64,000 nucleotides of DNA from Nannocystis bainbridge (lineage in GTDB: Bacteria; Myxococcota_A; Polyangia; Nannocystales; Nannocystaceae): positions 3,932,001 to 3,996,000 of the forward strand of contig NZ_JAQNDL010000001.1 in assembly GCF_028368995.1 (NCBI RefSeq). Reading direction: 5' to 3'. Every line of letters starts with the position of its first letter. Position 1 is the first letter of the stretch. The position numbers and the translations under genes are program-made. Shown here piece by piece: positions 1-11,661 of the stretch. The notes below the pieces were generated by a model that had not been told where the DNA came from, did no database searches, and worked only from the letters and a program-made list of their open reading frames with translations.

Positions 1-1141
1 AGCCCTGCGCGTCGATCGTCACCCGGCCGAAGCCCTCGCGCGGATCGTCCTCGAGGTCGAGGAAGCCCGGCAGCACCGACTTGCCGAGGCTGTCTTGCCA
101 GTGGGGTTCGAAGTCGCGGACCCGGCCGTTGTCGCCCAGCGGCGCCGGCGTCCCGCCCGTGTGCACCGCGATCGTCGACGCCAGCAGCTGCGCCGAGGCC
201 GGCCCCGCGAACAGGATCGGCCCGTCGTAGTCGTCGTCGAGCATCGGCGCGTCGGCCATCAGCGTCAGCTCTTTGAGCACCCCGTCGACCAGCTCTTCGC
301 CGCGCTTGCGCAGCTCCTCCGTCGCGCGTGGCAGCTCTTGCAGATGGATCGCCGCCCCGTGGTCGAGGTGCATCCCGTCGAGCGCGCGCGTGTCGGCCAT
401 CACCGCCAGCACCGCGCGGTCGCGCTGCTCGTGCAGCACCAACCCCTCGCTCGTGATCGTCGTGACGTGGCTGCGCAGCACTTGCACGAACACGTCGCCG
501 TTGTCGATCGCCGGGTGGTCGGCGAACCGCTTGCTCAGCGCGCGCACCAGCTCGCGCAGCCCCTCGCGGTCGACCGAGTCGGTCAGCGGCGCCGGCACCG
601 GCTGGCGCGCCAGCGGCTCAGGCTTGGGCCCGAAGTCGGCCGGCAGCGGCTCACCCGCAAGCCGGGCCAGGATCGCCAGCTTCTGCGCGTACGTGCCGGT
701 GGCCCGGCGGAACGCCTGGTCGAGCCCGAGCCACAGCTTGTGCCGGGTCAGCTCGGGCGACGGCGCCAGCGACAGGATGAAGCGCGGCCACGCTCCGTCC
801 TGGCCGAACACCCCCGTCTGGTCGCGCTCGGCCGTGCCGACGCGGATGTCGATGCCCGCGGCCGCCTGGTCCTCGCGCACGTCGGTGATGATGCCGCCGA
901 AGCTGCCGTCGATGCTGAGCACCTCGGCGCGCACCACATAGACCGTCGCGTGGTACGGCGCCGGCGAGTCCGGCAGGCGCAGCCCCGCGATCCCGCGCGC
1001 GATCTCCTGCTCGATCGCCGCGATCTCGACCTCGGCCGCCTCGGCGCTGACGGGGGTCGTCGGCGCGGCGGGCGTCGGCGCCGGCGCCGGTGCGGCGGCC
1101 GCCGCCGGAGCGAGCGCCAGGGCCAGGACCAGCGGCTTCAT
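1..1141 (-). CDS. TldE/PmbA-like exported protein, N-terminal part (runs off window)
   Basis: The ORF opens with an ATG at 1141 and continues without a stop to the window edge (about 380 codons seen). It begins with a signal-peptide-like stretch (MKPLVLALALAPAAAAA) and an Ala/Pro linker. Near the window edge it aligns by eye with the catalytic region of the neighbouring TldD-like protein (LGKSVLPGFLDLEDDP versus IGKRVLPVFLDMVDDP). Where the neighbour has HEIFGH, this protein reads ASTIAVH, so the metal site is absent. That matches the TldD/TldE heterodimer, in which TldE (PmbA) lacks HExxxH. Its start overlaps the tldD-like stop by 4 bp (ATGA at 1138-1141), so the two are translationally coupled. 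Prediction of export is from the N-terminus only. Confidence 0.6.
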   Translation of the reverse strand, partial: MKPLVLALALAPAAAAAPAPAPTPAAPTTPVSAEAAEVEIAAIEQEIARGIAGLRLPDSPAPYHATVYVVRAEVLSIDGSFGGIITDVREDQAAAGIDIRVGTAERDQTGVFGQDGAWPRFILSLAPSPELTRHKLWLGLDQAFRRATGTYAQKLAILARLAGEPLPADFGPKPEPLARQPVPAPLTDSVDREGLRELVRALSKRFADHPAIDNGDVFVQVLRSHVTTITSEGLVLHEQRDRAVLAVMADTRALDGMHLDHGAAIHLQELPRATEELRKRGEELVDGVLKELTLMADAPMLDDDYDGPILFAGPASAQLLASTIAVHTGGTPAPLGDNGRVRDFEPHWQDSLGKSVLPGFLDLEDDPREGFGRVTIDAQG

Positions 1142-3123
1142 CGCGACCTCCGCGAAGCTGGCGCCGGGGACATGTCCCTTCGGCCATCTAGCGCCGAATT
1201 CACGCTCTTGCGGGCCCCTGCAGCAGATGGCGCCGGGGACATGTTCTTCGGGTCAGCCGCCTTGCCGCTGGTCGGCGGCGGCGGCAGCAGCGGCGGCTTG
1301 CCGCGCTCGTGGGTGGCGCGCTCGACCTCGAGGTTGCGCAGCAGCAGCGACGGGCTGACGGCCGACACCGGCACATCGCCCGACTCCGCGCCGCACATCC
1401 CGTTGAAGATCCCCGGCGTGTCGCCGGTCGCCGCGATCGTCTCGAACGCCGCCAGCGGCGTCCCGACGATGTCGACCCCGCGGACCAGCTCGTCGGGGCG
1501 GCCGTCGGCCCAGATCCGGTAGACCAGCAGCGGCATCACCTTGAACGCCTGCGGGCCCGAGCGCTCGGTCGTGGTGTAGCCGCCCTGGATGTCGGAGAAC
1601 CACAGCCCGTACGGCTTGCCCTGCCGCTTGACCTCGTCGATGAGCGCGCGGCGGAGCTCCTTGTCGGGGATCGTCTTGCGGCTGGTGACGATCAGGTTGC
1701 CCTGGCGGGCCACCGCCTGGTACCCGCGCTCGCGCCGGCCGTGGCCGTTGCTCTTCGTGAACGGCAGCACCGGCGAGCGACCGAGCAGGAACGTGCGCAG
1801 CTTGCCGCGCTCGACCAGCACCACCCGCTCGGCCGGCACCCCCTCGTCGTCGACGTGGTAGTGGCCCGACAGCGGCACGCCGCCGAGCGTCTCGGCCGTG
1901 GGGTCGTCGACCATGTCCAAAAAGACAGGCAGCACCCGCTTGCCGATCATGTTGGCGAAGGTCTGACCCTCGAGGTCGTCCTTCTGCCGGTGGCCCTCGA
2001 GGCGGTGGCCGAAGATCTCGTGGAAGAACACCCCCGCCGCGCGGCCGGCCAGCACCGCCGGCCCGTTGTAGGGCTCGGCCAGCGGCGCCACCCGCAGCGC
2101 CAGCACCTCGTCGCGCAGGCGCTTGGCGGTGGCCACCAGCACCGACTGCGCCGGCATCTGCTCCGGGTCCATCGCCTCGAAGCTCTCGAAGCGGTCGAGC
2201 GTCATGCCGTCGTCGGCCTGGGCCTTGGCCTGCAGCATCAGGCGCAGGCGCACCTGCGAGCCCTGGATCCGCGTGTTCTCGCTGTTGACGTAGGCGCGGT
2301 TGTCGACCCACGCCAGGAACACCGCCTGGCTCTCGAGCACGTGCGGGTCGTCGGCCAGCGCCGCCGAGATCTCGCGCAGCCGCGGCTCCCACAGCTTGCC
2401 CAGCGCGGCGAGGTCGAGGCTGACCGGCGGCTCGGCGTGGATGTTCGGCTTCTCCTCGCTGAAGTCCGGCGACGGCGGCTTGTCCTCGGTCTGGCTCTTC
2501 AGCTGCTCGGCGCTCTCGGCCGCGCTGAAGGCCGCCAGCGCGTCCTTGTACTGCGCCTCGGTGTACTGCCAGAGCGCCTGCGACAGCGCCAGCGGATCGC
2601 TCTGCACCGACACGAACATGCCGCTGCCGAGCCCGTTGCCCGGCCCGTAGTTGGCGTCGCCCGGGTGGCTGTTGTCGAGCTGGCGCGTGCCGACGCGGAC
2701 GTCGACGTCGACCGTGCGGTCGGTGTCGGTCCGGTTGCGCACGATCTGCCCGTTCTGCGCCTCGAGCCACAGGTGGTCGCGGGCGATCAGGTCGTAGGCG
2801 AGGAAGTACGCCGGCACCTCCGCGCCCTCGCCCTGCAGCTGGGTCAGGTTCTTGAGTGTCTCTTGGGCCAGGAAATCAAGGACAGGTTCGGGCAGGCCCA
2901 CCGGGGCCCGCTTGCGCGTGATCGCGTGCTCGCGCGCCGCATCGCCGCCGACCTCCCACACGTCCGCCGCCGGCGACGTGGTCGCCTTGCGCGGCTGGCA
3001 GCTCACCAGCGTCAGCGCCCCGACCAGCGCGGCCAACCACGGGCGCGCCGTCAGGGCACCCGCGCTCGCGGCGTCTCGGCTCGCGCGCGAGAGCGCCGGG
3101 GTCGCCGCGGGTCTGGCCGACAT
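1138..3123 (-). CDS. TldD-family metallopeptidase, predicted lipoprotein
   Basis: TldD proteases are zinc enzymes that work with TldE on unfolded or modified peptides, normally in the cytoplasm. The zinc motif HEIFGHRLEGH and the late Cys region (NGMCGAESGDVPVSAVSP) are intact. The N-terminus has a hydrophobic segment ending in LTLVSC, a lipobox, so this copy should be anchored outside the inner membrane. In-frame ATGs lie at 3144, 3132 and 3123; 3123 is preferred because a TATCAT box (3131-3136, read on minus) ends 7 nt before it. The C-terminal tail beyond the conserved domain (about 50 residues) is Pro/Ala-rich and contains two copies of the window-wide repeat, read as DPKNMSPAP and RRDMSPAP. 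It follows yhbY and overlaps the TldE-like gene. Confidence 0.82.
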   Translation of the reverse strand: MSARPAATPALSRASRDAASAGALTARPWLAALVGALTLVSCQPRKATTSPAADVWEVGGDAAREHAITRKRAPVGLPEPVLDFLAQETLKNLTQLQGEGAEVPAYFLAYDLIARDHLWLEAQNGQIVRNRTDTDRTVDVDVRVGTRQLDNSHPGDANYGPGNGLGSGMFVSVQSDPLALSQALWQYTEAQYKDALAAFSAAESAEQLKSQTEDKPPSPDFSEEKPNIHAEPPVSLDLAALGKLWEPRLREISAALADDPHVLESQAVFLAWVDNRAYVNSENTRIQGSQVRLRLMLQAKAQADDGMTLDRFESFEAMDPEQMPAQSVLVATAKRLRDEVLALRVAPLAEPYNGPAVLAGRAAGVFFHEIFGHRLEGHRQKDDLEGQTFANMIGKRVLPVFLDMVDDPTAETLGGVPLSGHYHVDDEGVPAERVVLVERGKLRTFLLGRSPVLPFTKSNGHGRRERGYQAVARQGNLIVTSRKTIPDKELRRALIDEVKRQGKPYGLWFSDIQGGYTTTERSGPQAFKVMPLLVYRIWADGRPDELVRGVDIVGTPLAAFETIAATGDTPGIFNGMCGAESGDVPVSAVSPSLLLRNLEVERATHERGKPPLLPPPPTSGKAADPKNMSPAPSAAGARKSVNSALDGRRDMSPAPASRRSR

Positions 3124-3130
3124 CGGCCGC

Positions 3131-3136
3131 ATGATA
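3131..3136 (-). promoter_or_regulatory. candidate -10 box (TATCAT) of the tldD-like gene
   Basis: TATCAT read on minus ends 7 nt before the ATG at 3123. It fits the TAnnnT pattern seen before many genes in the window and would give an essentially leaderless mRNA. No convincing -35 was found. Confidence 0.4.
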
Positions 3137-3147
3137 ACCGACATTGG

Positions 3148-3468
3148 TCAGCGCCGCGGGAGCTCGATCCGCGGGCGCTTCGGATCTTCACGCGAACGGC
3201 GGCGGTAGAGCACGATCACGCGGCCGATCACCTGCACGGCGGCGCTGCCGGTCCCGGCGGCGAGCTCTTCGGCCGCTTCGACCCGCTCGCCGGGGAAGTT
3301 CTGGCCGAGCTTGACCTTGATGAGCTCGTGGTCCTCGAGCGCGATGCTCGTGGCGCGCACGACTTCGGGGGAGATCCCCTCTGCGCCGATCTGCACCACC
3401 GGGGCCAGGGGATGGGCGAGCGACTTGAGGAAGGCGCGGCTGCGGGCGCCGAGGACAGGGCGGTTCAC
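3148..3468 (-). CDS. yhbY: YhbY-family CRM-domain RNA-binding protein
   Basis: This is a 106-residue single-domain CRM protein of the size of E. coli YhbY, which associates with the pre-50S ribosomal subunit. The fold pattern is visible: LKSLAHPLAPVVQIGAEG (with the usual GxxG-type loop region IGAEGIS), then ALEDHELIKVKL, then a C-terminal strand IGRVIVLYRR. The start is GTG at 3468; a TACACT box (3476-3481 on minus) ends 7 nt upstream. It lies 69 bp downstream of tlyA on the same strand and its stop is 24 bp before the preferred tldD-like start, so ribosome-related genes precede the protease pair. Confidence 0.88.
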   Translation of the reverse strand: MNRPVLGARSRAFLKSLAHPLAPVVQIGAEGISPEVVRATSIALEDHELIKVKLGQNFPGERVEAAEELAAGTGSAAVQVIGRVIVLYRRRSREDPKRPRIELPRR

Positions 3469-3537
3469 GCGGCGGAGTGTACCCGTCGCACGCCCGCCGC
3501 GGCCCGGCTCACGCGTGCGCGCGGTCGCGCGCGCGAC

Positions 3538-4287
3538 TCACGCCCCCTGTCGCAGCCACACCAGGAATTCGCGGTTGCCGTCCTGGCCTTCGATCGGCGA
3601 GTCGCACAGGCCCATCTGGCGCAGGCCCAGCGCCTCGGCCGCGGCGACGACCGCGCGGCAGGCTTCGGCGTGGTCCTCGGCCGCGCGCACGATCCCGCCC
3701 TTGCCGACGCGCCCCGGGCCGAGCTCGAACTGCGGCTTGATCAGCGCCACGATGTCCGCGCGGGCCGCCAAGAACGGCAGCACCGACGGCAGCACCTTCG
3801 CCAGCGAGATGAACGAGCAGTCGGCCACCGCCAGGTCGGCCGGCTCCGGGATCGCCTCGCGGGCCAGCGTGCGGATGTTGCTGCGGTCGAGCACGGTCAC
3901 CCGCGGGTCGCTCGCCAGCTTCCACGCCAGCTGCCCGTAGCCGACATCGATCGCGTAGACCCGGGCCGCGCCGGCCTGCAGCAGGCAGTCGGTGAAGCCG
4001 CCGGTCGACGCCCCGACATCGAGGGCCACGCGCTCGCGGACATCGAGCGCCGCGAACTGGTCGAGCGCGCCGCGCAGCTTGAGCCCGCCGCGCGACACGA
4101 ACGGGTGGTCGGCCACGCGCAGGCGGACCGCCGCGTCCTCCGGCACGAGCGCCCCGGGCTTGCTCTCGGTGTGGTCGCCGACGACGACCTTGCCGGCCAT
4201 GATGAGCGCCTGGGCCCGCGAGCGGGAGTCACACAGGCCGCGGTCGACGACGAGCTTGTCGAGGCGGACGCGGGGAGGTTGCGGCAC
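3538..4287 (-). CDS. tlyA: TlyA-family rRNA 2'-O-methyltransferase / hemolysin A
   Basis: TlyA proteins methylate ribose 2'-OH of cytidines in 16S/23S rRNA; some are annotated haemolysins. The 249-residue protein starts at GTG 4287 and opens with an S4 RNA-binding domain (RVRLDKLVVDRGLCDSRSRA). An FtsJ-like SAM methyltransferase follows, with SRGGLKLRGALDQF, VALDVGASTGGFTDCLLQ (SAM-binding loop) and LIKPQFELG (catalytic Lys region). Length and domain order are normal for the family. A longer frame extends upstream through the tRNA gene and is not real. Confidence 0.9.
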   Translation of the reverse strand: MPQPPRVRLDKLVVDRGLCDSRSRAQALIMAGKVVVGDHTESKPGALVPEDAAVRLRVADHPFVSRGGLKLRGALDQFAALDVRERVALDVGASTGGFTDCLLQAGAARVYAIDVGYGQLAWKLASDPRVTVLDRSNIRTLAREAIPEPADLAVADCSFISLAKVLPSVLPFLAARADIVALIKPQFELGPGRVGKGGIVRAAEDHAEACRAVVAAAEALGLRQMGLCDSPIEGQDGNREFLVWLRQGA

Positions 4288-4313
4288 GGGGCCCTGTCGT
4301 ATATCGCAAGCTG

Positions 4314-4481
4314 GTGGCGCGCACGCAGCACCTCGCCGTCGCGCCCGCGGGCCCCGAGGCGGCCCTGAACTGGTGGGTCTCTCCGCTGGACGGGCCCCAG
4401 ATCGTCCTCCTCGTCCTCGTGGTCGGGTGCGGGTTGCTCGGGCTCGCCTGGCGCGGCCAGCACCGGCCGCCGCCCGCGTGA
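4314..4481 (+). CDS. small predicted single-pass membrane protein
   Basis: A 55-residue frame starts at GTG 4314, divergent from tlyA with only 26 bp between the starts. It has a hydrophilic N-terminus, the segment LNWWVSPLDGP and one clear hydrophobic helix (IVLLVLVVGCGLLGLAW) followed by a short basic tail. A TATATC sequence upstream could serve as a -10. No family is recognised. It is short, and its coding status rests on the helix and plausible codon use only. Confidence 0.35.
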   Translation: MARTQHLAVAPAGPEAALNWWVSPLDGPQIVLLVLVVGCGLLGLAWRGQHRPPPA

Positions 4482-4534
4482 TGTTTCCCCCATCGCCCGC
4501 GGTGCCCGCGGCCTCCTCGCCGGTCGGGCGACGC

Positions 4535-4563
4535 TTGCGTCGCTGAAGCACTTGGGGTAGCTT
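4535..4563 (+). promoter_or_regulatory. promoter of tRNA-Ala
   Basis: TTGCGT (4535-4540) and TAGCTT (4558-4563) are separated by exactly 17 bp, and the mature tRNA begins 20 bp further on. This is a good sigma-70-type arrangement and serves as the local reference for the TAnnnT -10 boxes seen elsewhere. Confidence 0.6.
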
Positions 4564-4583
4564 CCCGGGCCTCCAAGTTCGCC

Positions 4584-4656
4584 GGGGCAGTAGCTCAGCT
4601 GGGAGAGCGGTGCGTTCGCAATGCACAGGTCAGGGGTTCGATCCCCCTCTGCTCCA
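4584..4656 (+). tRNA. tRNA-Ala(CGC)
   Basis: A complete cloverleaf can be drawn by hand: acceptor GGGGCAG/CTGCTCC with the G3-U70 alanine identity pair, D-stem GCTC/GAGC, anticodon stem GTGCG/TGCAC with loop TTCGCAA (anticodon CGC), T-stem AGGGG/CCCCT with TTCGATC, and discriminator A. CCA is not encoded. It would read GCG, a major Ala codon in this GC-rich genome. Confidence 0.95.
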
Positions 4657-4662
4657 CTAGAA

Positions 4663-4704
4663 TTCGAGCCCGAAGTCACCCGACTTCGGGCTCGAAGCTT
4701 TTAA
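4663..4704 (+). terminator. strong hairpin terminator after tRNA-Ala
   Basis: A perfect 15-bp stem (4663-4677 with 4682-4696) around the loop ACCC is followed by GCTTTTAA. It begins 7 bp after the tRNA and is the clearest intrinsic terminator in the window. Confidence 0.85.
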
Positions 4705-4833
4705 CGGCCTCGATTTTCACGGCCGCCGACCACGACGCGCGGCTTTCGTCCGCGCGACGGCCGCGATCATGGCTTGAACCGGCTGCGCCGAGGTGCCAGG
4801 ATCGGCGGACCTCACGCCCGCAGCCCTCGGTTC

Positions 4834-5607
4834 ATGTACAAGCTCTTCAAGCGCACCTTTTATCCGGGTCACTTCGAGGTGCAGATGGCGGGCGCCTGCG
4901 ACACCGGCATGTCGCGCGAGCACAACGAAGACGCGATCTCGATCCAGGAGGACGACGGTCGCGGCTACTACCTCGCCGTCGTGTGCGACGGCATGGGTGG
5001 CCACAACGCCGGCGAGCTCGCCTCGGCCCTCGCGGTCGAGCGGATCACCGCCTACATCGACGGCAACTTCCGCAAGCAGGGCCCGCGCGAGCTGCTGTAC
5101 CACGCCTTTTTGCTGGCCAGCACCGCGATCACCGAGTTCAGCGCCAAGAGCCCCGACACCGAGGGCATGGGCTGCACCTGCGTGATGGTCATGGGCATCC
5201 GCGACAAGATGTGGGTCGCGCACTCGGGCGACAGTCGGGCCTACCTCGTCGACAAGAAGGCTGCCACGCCGATCACCCTCGATCACACGATGGTCCAGGA
5301 GCTCGTGAGCAAGGGCGTGATCACCAAGGAGCAGGCCGCCGTCCACCCCTATCGCGGACGGATCTCCCGCTGCCTCGGCCACGGCCGCTCGAAGGGCGTG
5401 CCTGACATCAACGCCGGCATCATCGAGACCGGGGACAACATCCTGCTGTGCTCCGACGGCCTCTCCGATGTCGTCCCCAACGAGGAGATGCACAGCATCA
5501 TCACCCAGCATCACCCGCAGGAGGCCACGCGTCGGCTGGTCAACGCCGCCAACCGTCACGGCGGCCCCGACAACATCAGCGCCGTGCTCCTGCGCCGCGT
5601 CTGCTGA
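4834..5607 (+). CDS. PP2C-type serine/threonine protein phosphatase
   Basis: A metal-dependent (Mn/Mg) protein phosphatase of the Stp1/PrpC type that reverses Hanks-type kinase phosphorylation. The 257 residues show the standard motifs in order: REHNEDA, VVCDGMGGHNAGE, SGDSRAYL, LCSDGLSDVV and GGPDNISAVLL, so all metal-binding Asp residues are present. Start at ATG 4834 (MYKLFKRTFYPGHFEV); an upstream in-frame ATG at 4774 adds only low-complexity residues. No kinase is adjacent. The OmpA-like gene follows 25 bp downstream and may be co-transcribed. Confidence 0.9.
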   Translation: MYKLFKRTFYPGHFEVQMAGACDTGMSREHNEDAISIQEDDGRGYYLAVVCDGMGGHNAGELASALAVERITAYIDGNFRKQGPRELLYHAFLLASTAITEFSAKSPDTEGMGCTCVMVMGIRDKMWVAHSGDSRAYLVDKKAATPITLDHTMVQELVSKGVITKEQAAVHPYRGRISRCLGHGRSKGVPDINAGIIETGDNILLCSDGLSDVVPNEEMHSIITQHHPQEATRRLVNAANRHGGPDNISAVLLRRVC

Positions 5608-5632
5608 GTCGCCCGCGCGGGGAGCAGCGATC

Positions 5633-6244
5633 ATGCGGGGGATGCGGCCGATGCGGTGGATGCGGTGGTCGCGGCTCGTGCTCGTGAGTCTGTGCGCCTG
5701 TCGGCCCGCCGCCCCGGCCGAGCCGCAGGCGCCCTCGGCGCCCGACCTCGCCGAGCCTGCCCCTGCCGAGCCCGCGCCTGCCGAGCCTGCGCCTGTCGAG
5801 CCCAGCGCGCCTGTCGAGCCGATCGCCTACCAGCTCGATGGCAACCGCCTCGTCTTGCCGCGGCCGCTCGACTTCGCCGCCACCGCCGACGTCCCGGGCC
5901 GCGGGAGCGAGATCGCGCTGGAGCACGTTCGCGGCTATTTGCGGGCCAAACCGTCGGTCACGCAGGTTCGCATCGAGGGTCACTTCAGCGGCCCTGACGC
6001 CCAGGCCATGTCGGAGCGGCGGGCGCTGGCGGTCGCGCGTGAGCTCGTGCGCATGGGCATCGACTGCCAGCGGCTCTATCCGGTCGGCTTCGGCGACACC
6101 AAGCCGCTCGTCGATGGTTCGACGCCCGAGGGCCGGGCGCAGAACAACCGGATCGAGGTCCACAACGTCGCCCTGCGCGGGCGCGTGATCGGTGGGATGC
6201 CCGCCGACGGCGGCGGCAGGCCGGCCGGCGATCCGTGCTCGTGA
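5633..6244 (+). CDS. OmpA-family lipoprotein (peptidoglycan-binding)
   Basis: The 203-residue product has a Met/Arg-rich N-terminus, a hydrophobic signal with Cys at about residue 21 (VLVSLCAC), and a repetitive EPAPAEPAP linker. An OmpA C-terminal-like domain follows, with strand and helix patterns such as VTQVRIEGHFS, SERRALAVARELVRMGI and VGFGDTKPLVDGSTPEGRAQNNRIE. The last segment is the peptidoglycan-binding signature with the conserved Asp, Asn and Arg. A GGAG sequence lies about 8 nt before ATG 5633. The short Cys-rich tail ends in PCS. Probably envelope anchoring. Confidence 0.8.
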   Translation: MRGMRPMRWMRWSRLVLVSLCACRPAAPAEPQAPSAPDLAEPAPAEPAPAEPAPVEPSAPVEPIAYQLDGNRLVLPRPLDFAATADVPGRGSEIALEHVRGYLRAKPSVTQVRIEGHFSGPDAQAMSERRALAVARELVRMGIDCQRLYPVGFGDTKPLVDGSTPEGRAQNNRIEVHNVALRGRVIGGMPADGGGRPAGDPCS

Positions 6245-6327
6245 GTCTTGTGTCACCGCCTCGCAGGCGGCCTTCGAGTCCGACTCGGCGCGTGGCCTTC
6301 CGTCCGACTTCTGCGGCGTGACGAGGT

Positions 6328-6356
6328 TTGCAATGGCCTCGCCGCCTTGCTACCAA
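6328..6356 (+). promoter_or_regulatory. metH promoter candidate
   Basis: TTGCAA (6328-6333), 17 bp, then TGC-TACCAA (extended -10 at 6351-6356). The -10 ends 10 nt before ATG 6367, leaving almost no leader and no room for a B12 or SAM riboswitch between promoter and gene. No riboswitch was recognised upstream either. Confidence 0.45.
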
Positions 6357-6366
6357 GCCCACACCC

Positions 6367-9975
<3,609 letters not shown>

Positions 9976-10447
9976 CGCCCCGGAGCGCGGCCCGCCGGGG
10001 CCGCGCCCGCGTCGCAGTCGCTGCAGTTGCAATCATCGGCAGCCGACGTTCGTTCTTGATAGCTCCGCGCGCATTGCGCATCCCGTCCCCTGCACGCCGA
10101 AACCGCGCGCCGCGGTCGCCAATTGGAGCAGCGAACGCGTGTGCAGGGCTGTGGCCGTCGCGCCGCGCTGCGCTCGAGCGGACGACGCGCGCGCTCGACC
10201 GCCGTTCACCTGGCGGCCGGCGCGAGCCGTTCCGCCGGACGGGTCATTGAAGACGATTCAACGCCGAGGCGAGCCGTAACACCGCCGAAATCCGCGGCCG
10301 TTGTCGGCGCGCACCCCTCATGTCACCGTTGCCGGCGCCCGTCAGTCGATCATGAAGATGGGTATGCAAGACCGGACCGATAGCCGACGGCGGCGGCCGC
10401 TAACGCCCCCACCGACCTTCTCCTGGTCCATCGCTCCCCGAGCGCCG
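9976..10447. other. gene-free stretch after metH
   Basis: About 470 bp. Apart from the terminator-like hairpin at its left end I see no convincing coding pattern; short frames here have no signal, motif or start context. The upstream in-frame extension of the next gene (ATG 10301) is Arg/Pro-rich and looks non-coding. Confidence 0.5.
9985..10006 (+). terminator. hairpin downstream of metH
   Basis: GCGCGGCCC (9985-9993) pairs perfectly with GGGCCGCGC (9998-10006) around the loop GCCG, 10 bp after the metH stop. No T-tract follows, so Rho-independent termination is only a possibility. Confidence 0.5.
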
Positions 10448-10780
10448 ATGTCACTGCGGATGTTCACCGAGCACTGCGAACGCGACCTGGTCTCGACCTT
10501 CGTCGCCGACCTGCGCAGCCACCTCGTGGCCTACTATCGACAGTTCGGCGCCGACATCTCCTCGTCCGGCGGCAACAGCCTGCAGCAGGCCCAGGCCTCG
10601 GTGTCGCTCGACCTCGTCGTCGAGCTGGTCCACATCGAAGAGGACCCCTACTTCCACGACCTCGAGGAGTTCCGCGTCCTGCGTCACCCCGACATCGTGT
10701 TCCCCGGCTCCGACATCTCGTGGTTCGCCGCCTATCACCGCGACACCTGCCGGCTCAGCGAGATCTACGATTTTAATTGA
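10448..10780 (+). CDS. conserved-looking hypothetical protein, about 110 aa
   Basis: No family recognised. The product from ATG 10448 (MSLRMFTEHCERDLVST) is soluble and acidic, with a helix-rich N-terminus and a C-terminal half rich in aromatic and acidic residues (YFHDLEEFRVLRHPDIVFPG, ending SEIYDFN). No signal or membrane segment. It converges on the phosphodiesterase gene with a 12-bp gap. An in-frame upstream ATG at 10301 would add 49 low-complexity residues and is not favoured. Confidence 0.6.
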   Translation: MSLRMFTEHCERDLVSTFVADLRSHLVAYYRQFGADISSSGGNSLQQAQASVSLDLVVELVHIEEDPYFHDLEEFRVLRHPDIVFPGSDISWFAAYHRDTCRLSEIYDFN

Positions 10781-10792
10781 GGCCCGCGCCGC

Positions 10793-11641
10793 TCAGGTCG
10801 GATGAAAGCCCGCCGGCGGCCGCGAGCCGCGGACCCAGCCCTCACCGTCGTGCATGACCCACAGCGGGCGCTCGTCCGCGATGGGGCTCAGATGGGTGAT
10901 GGTCCCCTCCTCCTCGCCGAGCCACAGGTGAAGCATGCAGGCCGGCGGCTCCATCACGAACGCGAGCCGGTCGGCCGGCGGCAAGTCGAGCGCGACCTGG
11001 TGCGCGGTCGATGGGCAGGTGCAGGCCACGGTGCCCGCGAATCGCCGCACGATCGGCCGGTGGAGGTGCCCGCACAGGACGCGCTCGACCTGCGGGTGGC
11101 GCCGGAGCACGGCCGCCAGCGCGTCGCTGCCCGCGAGCCCGAAGGCGTCCAGCACCGCGACCCCGCTCGAGAACGGCGGGTGGTGCATGGCGATCACCGT
11201 CGGCCGCGCCGGCGCCTCCGCGAGGCGATCCGCGAGCCAGGCGAGCTGCCCATCACAGAGCCGACCGCCGGGCTGCCCCGGGACCAGCGTATCGAGCGCG
11301 ACGAGCCGCACCGGCCAATCGTCGACGACATAGTTTAAATAAGGGCCCTCGCGCTGAAGATAGGCGTGATCGGCGAATGCGCGGCGGAGGTTGTGCCGAT
11401 CGTCGTGGTTGCCGGGCAGCAAGAACACGGGCATGCGCAGCGGCGCCAGCAGCTCGCGCAGGTGCTCGTATTCGCCGACCTCGCCGTGGTCGACCAGATC
11501 GCCGGTGATCACCACCAGGTCCGGACGCCGCTCGCGGCGGTTCAGGTGCGCGACGGCGCGGGCCAGGTGCCAGGACGTGCGCAGGAGATCATCGCGCCCC
11601 GGCGCCCCGATGTGCGTATCGCTGATCTGCGCGATGAGCAT
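10793..11641 (-). CDS. CpdA-like calcineurin-type metallophosphoesterase
   Basis: Resembles class III cyclic-nucleotide phosphodiesterases (CpdA/IcC, about 275 aa); this one has 282. The metal-binding motifs are in order: QISDTHIG (D-x-H), VVITGDLVDHGE (GDxxD), LLPGNHDDR (GNHD), AMHHPPF and CGHLHRPI (GHxH). Hydrolysis of cAMP or a related phosphodiester is expected; the adenylate cyclase at 38.5 kb is a possible source of cAMP, but no link is shown. AGGGGA lies just upstream of ATG 11641. Downstream of the PNPOx-GNAT gene on the same strand with a 20-bp gap, so probably co-transcribed. Confidence 0.85.
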   Translation of the reverse strand: MLIAQISDTHIGAPGRDDLLRTSWHLARAVAHLNRRERRPDLVVITGDLVDHGEVGEYEHLRELLAPLRMPVFLLPGNHDDRHNLRRAFADHAYLQREGPYLNYVVDDWPVRLVALDTLVPGQPGGRLCDGQLAWLADRLAEAPARPTVIAMHHPPFSSGVAVLDAFGLAGSDALAAVLRRHPQVERVLCGHLHRPIVRRFAGTVACTCPSTAHQVALDLPPADRLAFVMEPPACMLHLWLGEEEGTITHLSPIADERPLWVMHDGEGWVRGSRPPAGFHPT

Positions 11642-11661
11642 GGTGTCCCCTCGACCTGCGA

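Noticed and set aside
6245..6366. Cobalamin or SAM riboswitch before metH
   Set aside because: Only about 120 bp are available, no B12-box or SAM-type core was recognised, and the likely promoter sits 10 nt before the start.
10301..10447. N-terminal extension of the hypothetical gene at 10448
   Set aside because: The added residues are basic, low-complexity and unlike the downstream protein; no ribosome-binding or promoter signal precedes ATG 10301.
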